The notes under the pieces were generated by a model, which worked only from the letters and a program-made list of their open reading frames with translations, ran no database searches and was not told the DNA's origin. Below are positions 34,142 through 43,048 of a stretch of 52,424 nucleotides of DNA, one piece after another. Numbering within the stretch: the stretch's first letter is position 1; each line of letters opens with the position of its first letter. The translations under genes and the position numbers were made by a program. The DNA is taken from contig FWCC01000412.1 of NCBI GenBank assembly GCA_900169235.1, positions 1 to 52,424 of the forward strand, in the 5' to 3' direction. The DNA comes from Zarea fungicola. Taxonomy: Eukaryota; Ascomycota; Sordariomycetes; Hypocreales; Cordycipitaceae.

Positions 34142-34280
34142 AATAATATTTACCTTATTTCTTTTGTGAATTGAACTCCGTATAGTGCAATGCAGTCTAC
34201 AAATGGTAGCCGGAAAGAGTGCTTGATGCGCAAAAGTCTCGCTCAATGCCAGTGAGAGCGTCGGAAGCCGCAATGATCAA
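34142..34280 (-). pseudogene. Relic of a paralogue of the lyase/M20 fusion gene (3' end)
   Basis: This segment aligns with 36917-37050, which covers the last codons and ~75 bp of 3' flank of the fusion gene. On the minus strand it reads DALTGIERDFCA where the intact gene reads DVLTGIAQEFCA. The TGA stop is replaced by TCA. Similarity continues downstream in the non-coding flank (shared AATAATATT, TGAATTGA, GCAGTCTA-AAATGG words), so it is a DNA-level duplication rather than a processed copy. Upstream of about 34280 the match fades. Confidence 0.7.
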
Positions 34281-34895
34281 TAATCTTGTGGAACCAGAAC
34301 AAGATGCCGAAATAGTAGTCATCCTAGCGTTAGGCATAATTATTTTGGCCGCTAAAAAACGATTATTTTCTGTGAACGATTCTACTTCCGTCCTACCTTG
34401 ACTATGGATGTTCCGCTCTCTAGAGCTCCTGCGTTTACCCCCAGGCTGGAGAAAGGTTATATAACTCGCAAAGTATGCCGAGTGTCAATCAACCTGATGT
34501 AAAAATGGCCCTGTGAATTCCACAGGCAGAGAAATCAACGCAAAGCAGCGGGCGCTTGTCCTCAAGTGGCTAGCAAAGCCCAGGGAAGCTTGGCAATTCC
34601 TGCGTTTGGGCCAGCGCTCACCGTACAATCACTGCAGCTATTCAGGACAGTCCCTTTATTATAGCCGCAAGTATGCTAGGCTGCCAAGGCTGATTTTGGC
34701 TCTACATTTAGTGAAGCGGAGTGGCTCGTTAGCTCCTCGCGCTGGTTGCCAGAAAGCATGCAAAGTCTCCATTGTGACTGAGCCAAGCCGCGAGCTGATG
34801 CGCGCAAATATGTTGGAGCCCTTGAACGATGGGAAAATACACACAAAATAGCATTTACCGTCTCAGTAGCGTAACCAGAGCTCCACTGAATAAAG
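34281..34895. other. Spacer, no gene seen
   Basis: The 112-codon frame at 34513-34851 has no ATG-start support, signal peptide or known motif. Confidence 0.4.
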
Positions 34896-34903
34896 TATAA
34901 ATA
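34896..34903 (+). promoter_or_regulatory. TATA box of secreted-protein gene
   Basis: TATAAATA, 126 bases upstream of the ATG at 35022. Confidence 0.5.
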
Positions 34904-35021
34904 TAAGCTTTAAAAGGTACGTCAGCCTATTCCCAATTGAACATACATCAGTACTGACTTTCTTTTTTACCTTGACCAACCTCTCTTCTATAAGAAATAA
35001 TAATTCTACAAAATCTGCAAA

Positions 35022-35351
35022 ATGGTGCAGGCTTCAGTTCTCACTCTCCTCCCGCTCTTCGCCCTCGCATCCGCAGTGGCGCCCGTGTCCGTCTACGGCT
35101 GCTCGGGGATTGGCTTCACCGGCCACTGCGAAACCTTCAACTGCCCATACGAATACTGCTGCCCGCTCCCTAGCTTCTTCAAGACGAGCCTCGTCTCGGT
35201 GCGCTCCAACGGGCCGTGGAATTTCCGCCTCCTCACCGACGCGGGCTGTGCGCGAGAATGCCACGGCGACCAGAACAATCTGTTTGTGGACCGTGAGGGC
35301 TGGCGCAACATTGGCGCGGCGGCTTATTCCTGCATCAATGGGCCTTGGTAG
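35022..35351 (+). CDS. Small secreted cysteine-rich protein, possibly beta/gamma-crystallin-like
   Basis: Intronless frame of 109 aa. The signal peptide is MVQASVLTLLPLFALASA. The mature ~90 residues contain eight cysteines. The pattern includes YGCSGIGFTGHCETFNC, CCPLP, a central SVRSNGPWNFRLLTDAGC and CINGPW at the end. The G-F-x-G-x-C opening followed by a W-x-F-R-L-x-x-D-x-G-C stretch recalls the strand layout of small beta/gamma-crystallin or killer-toxin-like folds, but this is a loose impression. High GC at third positions contrasts with the AT-rich flanks. Extracellular role unknown. Confidence 0.75.
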   Translation: MVQASVLTLLPLFALASAVAPVSVYGCSGIGFTGHCETFNCPYEYCCPLPSFFKTSLVSVRSNGPWNFRLLTDAGCARECHGDQNNLFVDREGWRNIGAAAYSCINGPW

Positions 35352-36315
35352 GCCAAAACAAGGGCAAAATTTCACTCAAGTACATGTGGTATACCAGGAC
35401 AGGTCAAGGGGCGGGTTCGGCAACTAGTTTGTAGTTTGCGATTTTCGAGGCGCTTATTGCCTGGCAAGATTTGAGGTTGATGAGGCATCAGCTAGGCTGC
35501 GGCGTAGAGATGGTCTGGTATTCTACTTGCATAGAAATACCTTTGATATTACAATTTATATAGTCATTGGAGTACACGTTTGTCACGACACATAGAAGGT
35601 ATATATTGGATGCTAGGAATGTCCCGCCTAATGGCTAGACATTACTTGATCTTTTTGGTCTCTGTGGCCCAGTGGTACCTAGCAACACTGGTCCTGACAA
35701 CGTTGTATCAGGCTTGTGATGCCAGAGTGTAAACTCAGAGGTTACTGACACGGTGTGGACTCAGCTTGTGCTCTTTTACTATTTAACCGACGTCTCATAC
35801 ATCACTATCATCATTGTTGAGACACCTACAGGACTTGTGAATCATCAAATCTCAAGTTTGGTTGGATGGCTCGTGGAGGAACAAGGCTAGATGCGACACT
35901 AAATGCCCTGTACTTGAGAATCAGTAGATTGGCAGATTGGCAGATTGTAGAGCTACAAATTCGCAGAAAAGGTCCAGGACACAGCCTATGAATCACACGC
36001 ATTTTGAGCATGCTGTTTGTAACACTAACAAGGGAGACTTGTCTGTCTCCCGTTATGCTTACGAGATATAATTGGTGCAGGGGTGGGACTTTGTTGCGCT
36101 GGGATGAAGAGATGTCAGATTTCTGGGGTCTTGCTGCCGTATTTTGCCCTGCCGTGTCTTGGTCTGATGACAAGGTCTCATTTTGGTTGTAGATTTTTAA
36201 GAGAAGCGATTTGAAAATTTAAATAGATAAGAATCATGTGTTCTGCTCCCCATTTTTCTCTCTCCATATCTCTCTCCTTGCAACATCTGCAGTCTACATC
36301 CCAGTTCTCTCCATC
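35352..36315. other. Spacer between two secreted-protein genes
   Basis: No gene supported. The minus-strand frame 35826-36173 has no features. Near 35925-35945 the word TTGGCAGA repeats. Confidence 0.45.
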
Positions 36316-36641
36316 ATGAAGCTCTCGCTCATCGTCCCGTTGGTAGCCGCTTGGACCGTGACTCTGGTTGGCGGGGATTATATAGCCTGTGTGAGCGACA
36401 AGAAGGATTGCCTAAGCGGAATAGGATTTCAGCCGCCTTATGAGCAGCCTCACGCACTAGTAAGCGCAGGTTGAAAGCATGTCGAGATTGTCATACTGAT
36501 TCATTTATAGTGCCCTAAAACGGGCGTAAGTAACCTGCAAAGTCCAATGATAATGCAATACTAACGTGAAAGAAAAAACCCTAGTCCATACCAGAAAAGA
36601 CCATCGTATGCTTTGTGCGGAGCATTTCACATGATAGATGA
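36316..36641 (+). CDS. Candidate small secreted peptide (71 aa)
   Basis: Three exons read by splice signals: 36316-36459, 36511-36525 (a 15-base micro-exon) and 36585-36641. The introns are 51 and 59 bp. The second intron has the branch sequence ACTAACG 20 bases before the acceptor and a GTAAGT donor. The first residues, MKLSLIVPLVAAWTVTLVGG, form a signal peptide. The mature part carries four cysteines and no known motif. Skipping the micro-exon keeps the frame, so two isoforms are possible. Function unknown. Confidence 0.5.
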
Positions 36642-36993
36642 CCGGTTGCGGTATCGTTCGAATGCCTTTGTTGTGGTCGCGGGGTTGCATCATGTTCAAC
36701 AGCTAGCTCGGCCTGATGAGCGACCTCGTGTACCCAATTATGCGTACGTGAGGGATTCAGAATTGGATTAGAGGAAGCGCTGTCGGTGACAAAGTTTAAA
36801 TACTTTAGGGGTCTCTCTTAGCCAGAACAAATAATTGCTCTACATAGTCTGGAGAGGTCTGCTATGAAGCCTCCTGGATTTGTCTGTAATTGGTGTATCT
36901 GTGCTTGTGTTGCATGAATAATATTCGTGTTTTTATTATGAATTGACTGCTCTATATGCAACGCAGTCTATAAATGGCAACTGAAAAACTGGC
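36642..36993. other. Spacer; 3' flank of the fusion gene
   Basis: 36917-36993 is the flank shared with the relic at 34142-34280. Nothing else is seen. Confidence 0.5.
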
Positions 36994-39249
36994 TCATGCG
37001 CAAAACTCTTGCGCAATTCCCGTGAGAACATCACAGGTCTGAACAATGGAATCTACATGGACAAACTCGTCCTTGGCATGAAACCCCTCCCCGCGCGGCC
37101 CAAAGAGAATCGTCGGGATCCCCGCATCCAGCAAAAGCGCCGAATCAGTCCAAAACGGCGCGCCAACCACCTCTGGCTCCGCCCCGTGCATGGCAGCACG
37201 GGCGTGTTTGAGGACGAGCTGTGTGAGGGGTGCGTCCTCGGGCATGTGAAAGGGGGGGCGGCTAAAGGTGGCCTTGAGATCGTACCTAAAACCAGGCGCG
37301 TCCGCCGCCACACTCTCCAAAATGTCACGCAGTTCCCGCTCGACGCTGGCGGGCGTTTCGCCGCCGACGGTTCGTCTCTCGAGGGTAATGGTGCACTGGG
37401 CCGGGTAGGAGGAGACCTCCTCGCCGCCGTGGATGAGCGAGGCATGCACGCTTGGTGGGCCGATAATGGGCTCGGCGGCGTCCTGTTGCTGCAGTTTTTG
37501 GGCGTAGCGGTCGAGCTCGACCAGGACATAGCCGGCCTTGGAAATGGCATCGTAGCCGAGGTCGGGCCGGGAGCCGTGAGCGGCGACGCCGTGAACGACA
37601 ATCTCGAACCAGACGAATCCTTTGTGAGCACGGGTAATGGCCAGATCTGTGCATTCGCTCACAATGGCGGCATCGGCCCTCCAGCCGGCCTCGAGGACAT
37701 TGACGGTGCCCAGGCTCTCAAACTCTTCGTCAGCCACGGCCGTGACGACGACGTCGCCGGGAAGTTGCGCGGCTTTGGCGCGCGCGGCGGCCACCATCTG
37801 CGCGGCCAAGCCAGACTTCATATCGGCGGAGCCTCGGCCATAGAGGCGCCCATTCTCAATCCTGGGCTCGAGGGGGTCGCCGTCGTAGCCTTGGAGGGTG
37901 ACAGTGTCCATGTGGCCGTTGAGAAGAAGGCGCTTGCCGCTGCCGGTACCCTTTGCGACGGCAACGACGGATGGTCTGCCCTTGACGGGCTCTATCCAGT
38001 GGGCGTCGATGTCACGATGCTCAAACCACGAGCAGACAAATTTGGCAATGGCCGTCTCGCCGGGGCCGGGCACGGTGCCGAAGGCGGGATTGGCCGAGTC
38101 GATGCGGACAAGGGCCTGTGTGAGAGCCACGGGGTCGTCATCGCTCACGTCGGCCGGGACATGATATGTGCGCAAACCTTCTGTGGACAGCAAGACGACG
38201 ACGGAATTGTGGTCGAGACCAAGTCTGGCCTTGTCTTGCAGCGTCAAGCGTCGGAGGGCAGCCAGGGAAGCAGCGCCACAGGGACCGGCATCGACGCCGA
38301 GGGCGCGCAAGGATTCGCAAGCCTCATGGGCTTCAAAGTCGGATACGGTGGCACTGACATTGATGCCGTTCTGGAGAATGGGCCAGGACTGCTGGGAGAC
38401 GGTGTTGCAGTCGAGGCCGGCCATGATGGTGGGGGCGCTCCGGACAGAGGAGGAGTCGCCGCGGACGAGCTTCTTCCAGAAACAGGCGGCGGTATCGGGC
38501 TCGACGGACATGATTTTGGAGGAGCGTCCTGGTTGCTTATAGTGGGTGACGACGGACTGGGTAAAGGAGCCGACGCCGAGGGGTGAGATGAGGAGGTCTG
38601 GGGATGCGGGTAATTGGCTGTCTATTTCGTACATCATGGTGCTGTAACCGTCAACAATCCACTGGGGCACTTGTGTATAATCGCCAAAAGAAAAGTCTTG
38701 AATGTAAAGTCCCTGGGAATGCTGAGAGGCGGCAAAGGCTTCCTTGACGGCGTCATCGTAGCCATTCTTGGAGACGACAATGTTGGCGCCTTCGTCTGCA
38801 ATCAGCTGAACAACATCTTGGTGCATGGAGCTGGGGACATGAATCTCGGCGGCGACGCCAAAGAGTGAAGCCATGCGAGCGACGGCCCGGCCATGGTTGC
38901 CGTCGGTGGCAGCATAGAGAGTGAGGGGCGAGGCGGAGAGCAACTGCTGAATGGCATTGAGGGTGGTATTGAGTGGGAGGTCAAGACGCTGGGTGATGGC
39001 TCGATAAGTGCCCCAAGAGGCGCCGAGGATTTTAAAGGCGGGCAGGCCGCATCGGTTGGACTCGTTTTTGAGGTAGACGGCGGCGAGGCCAGTTTGGTGG
39101 GCAATGGAGGGGAGGCTGACGAGGGGTGTGGGGGCATAGCCGGGAAAGGCTTGATGGAAGGTGACTATGTCGTGGAGGTCTTTGTTTGGGGGTGCAATGT
39201 AATCGTTGGCGATGGGGTTGAAGTGCAGGGGGCGACGGTGAGAAGCCAT
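36994..39249 (-). CDS. Fused PLP-dependent ammonia-lyase-like and M20 metallopeptidase/deacylase protein
   Basis: Uninterrupted frame of 751 aa from the ATG at 39249. Residues ~1-375 form a fold-type II PLP enzyme most like diaminopropionate ammonia-lyase/threonine-dehydratase-type proteins. Lys73 in PAFKILGAS is the expected PLP Schiff-base lysine. TDGNHGRAVA (115-124) is the family substrate/PLP phosphate-region motif and ISPLGVGSF a later Gly-rich loop. Residues ~375-751 are an M20 metallopeptidase (ArgE/DapE/CPG2 type). They contain NGHMDTV (His446, Asp448), GSADMKSG (Asp476), DEEF (Glu508/509), SECTDL, a dimerisation-domain HG-x-AAHGS segment and C-terminal GEGFHAKDEF (His724). All expected catalytic residues of both halves are present. 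A role releasing an amino acid (M20) and then deaminating it (lyase) would explain the fusion, but the substrate is unknown. No intron or stop lies between the domains. Confidence 0.88.
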   Translation of the reverse strand: MASHRRPLHFNPIANDYIAPPNKDLHDIVTFHQAFPGYAPTPLVSLPSIAHQTGLAAVYLKNESNRCGLPAFKILGASWGTYRAITQRLDLPLNTTLNAIQQLLSASPLTLYAATDGNHGRAVARMASLFGVAAEIHVPSSMHQDVVQLIADEGANIVVSKNGYDDAVKEAFAASQHSQGLYIQDFSFGDYTQVPQWIVDGYSTMMYEIDSQLPASPDLLISPLGVGSFTQSVVTHYKQPGRSSKIMSVEPDTAACFWKKLVRGDSSSVRSAPTIMAGLDCNTVSQQSWPILQNGINVSATVSDFEAHEACESLRALGVDAGPCGAASLAALRRLTLQDKARLGLDHNSVVVLLSTEGLRTYHVPADVSDDDPVALTQALVRIDSANPAFGTVPGPGETAIAKFVCSWFEHRDIDAHWIEPVKGRPSVVAVAKGTGSGKRLLLNGHMDTVTLQGYDGDPLEPRIENGRLYGRGSADMKSGLAAQMVAAARAKAAQLPGDVVVTAVADEEFESLGTVNVLEAGWRADAAIVSECTDLAITRAHKGFVWFEIVVHGVAAHGSRPDLGYDAISKAGYVLVELDRYAQKLQQQDAAEPIIGPPSVHASLIHGGEEVSSYPAQCTITLERRTVGGETPASVERELRDILESVAADAPGFRYDLKATFSRPPFHMPEDAPLTQLVLKHARAAMHGAEPEVVGAPFWTDSALLLDAGIPTILFGPRGEGFHAKDEFVHVDSIVQTCDVLTGIAQEFCA

Positions 39250-39264
39250 GATGCGGCGGCAGTA

Positions 39265-39319
39265 TGGTAGACTGGTAGACTGGTAGACTGGTAGACTGGT
39301 AGACTGGTAGACTGGTAGA
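39265..39319. repeat. 8-bp tandem repeat (TGGTAGAC)n upstream of fusion gene
   Basis: Six exact units plus a seventh ending AA, starting 16 bases upstream of the start codon. It lies in the 5' leader or core promoter. Confidence 0.9.
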
Positions 39320-39440
39320 ACCGTGGTGCGAGCGGACTCGGGAGAGAAAAGAGATCAACCCATCAAGAAAAAAAAAGGAGCAGAAAAGTCTGCTGACTGG
39401 TGTTTGTGACGATTGAGCGTCTTAAAAGGAGAGTTTGTGG

Positions 39441-39519
39441 GCGCCCTCTAGGTTGTTTTGTGAAGAAATTCGAAGCGCCCTCTAGGTTGTTTTGTGAAGA
39501 AATTCGGAGCGCCCTCTAG
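39441..39519. repeat. 34-bp direct repeat, two copies plus part of a third
   Basis: Units 39441-39474 and 39475-39508 differ at one base. A third copy of the first 11 bases (GCGCCCTCTAG) ends at 39519, and another GCCCTCT follows at 39531. Confidence 0.85.
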
Positions 39520-40942
39520 TAACAGTCAACGCCCTCTGTTGGTGGAGGCTGATTGGTTTACATGGTAAACTGGTTAAATGGATTCGATGGATTAGATGGA
39601 TAAATGGGTGGAGGAGTTGATCTGATGTGGCGATTTCATCTCATCTTGCATCTACCATGTGTAGATTGGTGATCTTGGCACATGGTGAGCATCCTTGCCA
39701 TACCCATGCATACTGTGCATACTGTGCATACTGTGCATACTCATACTGTACATGAGGCTTGACAAGTCTGATTTGAAGGGTTATTCCCGTTAGGCCCGGC
39801 CTGGGAGTGGCGGACCGCGGACCACAGGTTGGAAAGTTGCAGTCCAATACCCCGATCGAGCGAATTAGTCAGGCAAGACAATGACTGGGGCGCGATTGGG
39901 CGCCGTTGTGCATGACGGCTGTATGTACTCGCAACTCGGCAACAAGGTGTACATGTGGGTGGTGTCTTGGTGGTTGGGATGCCTTGGTCGTGGTGTGGCT
40001 CGGTGGGTGTTGAGCGGCGGCAGACGGTTTTAGTGGCTGTTTGGGGGGCTGTTTGGAGGGAGCTGGCAGCCACGGCGGGCCAAGGATGGCTAGAGGGTGG
40101 CCTAGGAGGGGAGAAGACGAAGAATGGGCCTAGAAGGATGAGGTGGAGCAGCCAGCAGGGTTCTTAACTTCGCTTGCATGAGTAGGTTGGAGTAATAATT
40201 TATTTACCTTTTTTAGTCCATGTTTTAGTCCATACTTATGTTGGCCGTTGTCTCGTCCATTGTTCCCCACCAGCCTGGATAAGGTGTACTGGTAGACTTG
40301 CTATCGCTGGCCATTATTGATACGCCTATCGCTTATCCTCTTGTCCTCTTGTCCTGCTTGTACCTGTTTGTACTTGATTGTACTCGACTTGTAACAATGG
40401 TAGAGTATCCGTTGTGTTTGCTGCTGCCTGCTGCCAGTTGTCGCCAGCTGCCAGTGCCAAGTCCTTCCAATCTTTCCCCTCCAGCCAGTCTTCCAGCAGC
40501 TCCCCGCTATCATGGTGCTTCAGTGCCAATCCCCGCCTAAAATCTCCGCCGAATTCCCTCATCTGGCGTGTCACAGGAACCCTCGACTCCACTAAAAATG
40601 TGTACCTTGTCAGTACAGCACAGTACTCGCTGTCCCCTCCCCCAACTGCCACCAACCGCTTGCCACAGTCCAACTGCCTGCCACCAACTGCACCCCATTT
40701 TGGCCATTCATACGCCAGCCGGCTGCACCAACTGCCTGCCAGCTACCCATACCATGCTGCATCTCGTCAGCACCGACCCGGCCCGGTCCAAACGTTTCCT
40801 CCTCATACACACTCTTCTCCAATGACAATGTAGGCGTTTCCTATCCCCGCCAATATCCTCCAAATATCCATCCAATTCTTCTCGCCGCGTCTTTACATTT
40901 CTTCTTCTCCTACTCTCTCCCTCCTCGTCTACCCCCTCCGGC
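39520..40942. other. Long intergenic region before the homeobox regulator
   Basis: Holds the 9-bp repeat and, from about 40330, a pyrimidine- and TTGTAC-rich segment that is probably promoter and leader of the regulator gene. No gene is seen. Long leaders are common for fungal developmental regulators. Confidence 0.5.
39709..39741. repeat. 9-bp tandem repeat (CATACTGTG)n
   Basis: Three exact units and a partial fourth; a further CATACTGTA follows at 39742-39750. Confidence 0.85.
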
Positions 40943-42868
40943 ATGGACCGTTTGCACAACGACACCGACATCTTCTTCCCGCTTAGCGATGCCGGCGGCA
41001 TCTCAGACCCGGCTCCGGCCACGGCTTTGCCCACCACCACCACCACCGCCAACTCACACTCGCACGCCCTGCTTCACCACCATGCCGCCCACGACACCTT
41101 AATGGCACACGCACCGCAAGATGTCCTCGATCCCATGTTTCTCGACAACTCCTTCGTCTATAGCCCAGAATTGTCCCACAAGCTCGACGATGTCTTTTTT
41201 GCCGATCCCGCCATGCACTTGGATCACAGCAGCCATACTGCCCCCCACCACCACCACCACCACCACCACGACCCGACCGGCTTTCTGCCCGAGGCCACTC
41301 CTGGAACCGACTGGGACATGATGGCTCACTCCGCCGCTCCTGCTGCCTTTGCCACGCCTGCCACGCCTGCCACACCCGCCACACCTGGCAATCGAGCCAT
41401 CATTGACGAGTTCTTTGTCAAGAATGGCGCCTGGCGACCCCCGGAACCCTGCCTCCACTGCAAGCGACACCGTCTGCAGTGTCTCATCCTCCAGACCGGC
41501 GACGCCAACCCCAACCCCATCACCTCTTGTTCCAGCTGTGTCGCCCTCTTTCGTGACTGCAGTCTGGCCGAGCGCGGGAAGCGACAGCCTTCAAGCTTTG
41601 AGACGTCCCGACCCGTCATTGGCCACCTCCACGGTGTAAGTGAGGAGACCCTCAACAACACTCTCAACAACAGTCTCGACAACAATCTCGGCCACTTGGA
41701 CGAGGAGCCCAACGAAGACAACGTCCCCCTCACCGTCGTCACCGCCAAGCGCGCAAGCACCCGATCCGCCAAAAAGACCCGCGCCCTCTCCCACTGGTTT
41801 GCCTGCCATCTCGACCATCCCTATCCCTCCGAAGATGAAAAGGCAGACCTCGCCAGGCAGTGCGGCCTCAGTCGCACCCAAGTCATCAACTGGTTCGCCA
41901 ATGCCCGGCGCCGTCATAGGCTCTCCGCCCAATCCCTAGTAAATAACAATACCACAAAGCTCTTCCGCCAAGGCTCGCCCTTGCCTCGTTCCATGCTAGA
42001 CACATTGACTCCTCTCGAGCGCTGGCGAAACTCTCCGCCAGACGACGAACCCGCCTCTGCCTCGGCTATTGAGAATGCCCTCAACCGCTCCCCCAAGACT
42101 GGCTCCGAATATTTTGGCAGCTACGGCAGCGCTCGCGACGGCTCCGTCTCTTCTGGCAGCGGCGAGTCGATAGGCGGCTATCGTCGACGATCCTACAAAA
42201 GACACTCCTCCCACAGCCTCGCCGGCTCCGCCCAGTCCAGCGACGTGCCCTTTTTTACCTTTTCCGCCAACAACTCTGTCGACGGAGACTCTACCGGCAA
42301 CAAGAGCCCAACCATGGGTGGCCGCGGAAAGAGCCACACCTTTCAGTGCACTTTTTGCCTCCAGAGCTTTCGAAAACGCTACGACTGGGTCCGTCACGAG
42401 CGCTCCATCCACCTCCCCGGCCTCGATTCCTGGATCTGCCGCGTGCCCCTCCCACCCGACCAGTCCTTTCTCGTCTGGCGCGTCAACCACACCAGCCCGG
42501 AGTGCATCTTTTGCGGCGAGCCCTCTCCCACCCACGACCACATTCAATCCCACGAGTTTCAGACCTGCGCCGAGCGGCCTTCCTCGGAACGTACCTTTAC
42601 CCGCAAGGATCATCTGTGGCAGCACCTCCACAAGTTTCACCACTGCAAGAAGTGGGATGGCTGGAAGCCCAATCTCGCCCTCCTGCAGCACAAGCAGGAC
42701 AATCTCCAGAGCCAGTGCGGCTTTTGCAACGTCTCCATGAATAGCTGGGAGGAGAGGGCCCAGCACCTGGCCTCGCACTTTCGGAGGGGGGCCACCATGG
42801 CCGAGTGGTCTGGCGGACCGGGCATTCGTCTTTCTTCAGAGGACAAGAGTGTAAAAATCAAAAACTGA
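40943..42868 (+). CDS. Transcription factor with Zn2Cys6-like, TALE homeodomain and C2H2 finger motifs
   Basis: Intronless frame of 641 aa. The N-terminus is low-complexity with a run of eight His (103-109 region) and repeated TPA units (~138-148). Residues 170-206 contain C-x2-C-x6-C-x15-C-x2-C-x6-C with basic KRHR between the second and third Cys, the spacing of a Zn2Cys6 cluster. A TALE/KN homeodomain follows, with YPSEDEKADLARQCGLSRTQ, then the recognition helix VINWFANARRRHR near 314-326. A Ser-rich region leads to a C2H2 finger, FQCTFCLQSFRKRYDWVRHERSIH (~466-489, shown in part), and two further Cys/His groups near 520-575 and 595-620. Homeobox-plus-C2H2 proteins are known in filamentous ascomycetes and linked to development. 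The upstream cysteine cluster is what I would highlight. Confidence 0.9.
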   Translation: MDRLHNDTDIFFPLSDAGGISDPAPATALPTTTTTANSHSHALLHHHAAHDTLMAHAPQDVLDPMFLDNSFVYSPELSHKLDDVFFADPAMHLDHSSHTAPHHHHHHHHDPTGFLPEATPGTDWDMMAHSAAPAAFATPATPATPATPGNRAIIDEFFVKNGAWRPPEPCLHCKRHRLQCLILQTGDANPNPITSCSSCVALFRDCSLAERGKRQPSSFETSRPVIGHLHGVSEETLNNTLNNSLDNNLGHLDEEPNEDNVPLTVVTAKRASTRSAKKTRALSHWFACHLDHPYPSEDEKADLARQCGLSRTQVINWFANARRRHRLSAQSLVNNNTTKLFRQGSPLPRSMLDTLTPLERWRNSPPDDEPASASAIENALNRSPKTGSEYFGSYGSARDGSVSSGSGESIGGYRRRSYKRHSSHSLAGSAQSSDVPFFTFSANNSVDGDSTGNKSPTMGGRGKSHTFQCTFCLQSFRKRYDWVRHERSIHLPGLDSWICRVPLPPDQSFLVWRVNHTSPECIFCGEPSPTHDHIQSHEFQTCAERPSSERTFTRKDHLWQHLHKFHHCKKWDGWKPNLALLQHKQDNLQSQCGFCNVSMNSWEERAQHLASHFRRGATMAEWSGGPGIRLSSEDKSVKIKN

Positions 42869-43048
42869 ATAAGAGATGAACTTGAACCAAGAGAAAACGT
42901 GTTTTTTTTTTCTTTTTTTACGATGGATATGAATGATACCAAAATGCGGGTTTATAGCATCAAATGATTTTATACATGCTACCATTATCATGATTCGATA
43001 TAATTTAACCATGCTTCATAAATTTAATCATGATTACGATTTATACCG
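42869..43048. other. Short spacer between convergent genes
   Basis: AT-rich 180-bp gap with a poly-T tract at 42902-42917. It probably holds both 3' ends. Confidence 0.5.

Noticed and set aside
34513..34851. 112-codon plus-strand frame
   Set aside because: No ATG-supported start, domain or composition of a real gene.
37009..38586. 525-codon plus-strand frame opposite the fusion gene
   Set aside because: GC-rich shadow of the real minus-strand gene with glycine- and alanine-rich nonsense composition.
41996..42778. 260-codon minus-strand frame opposite the homeobox gene
   Set aside because: Shadow frame caused by GC-rich third positions of the real gene.
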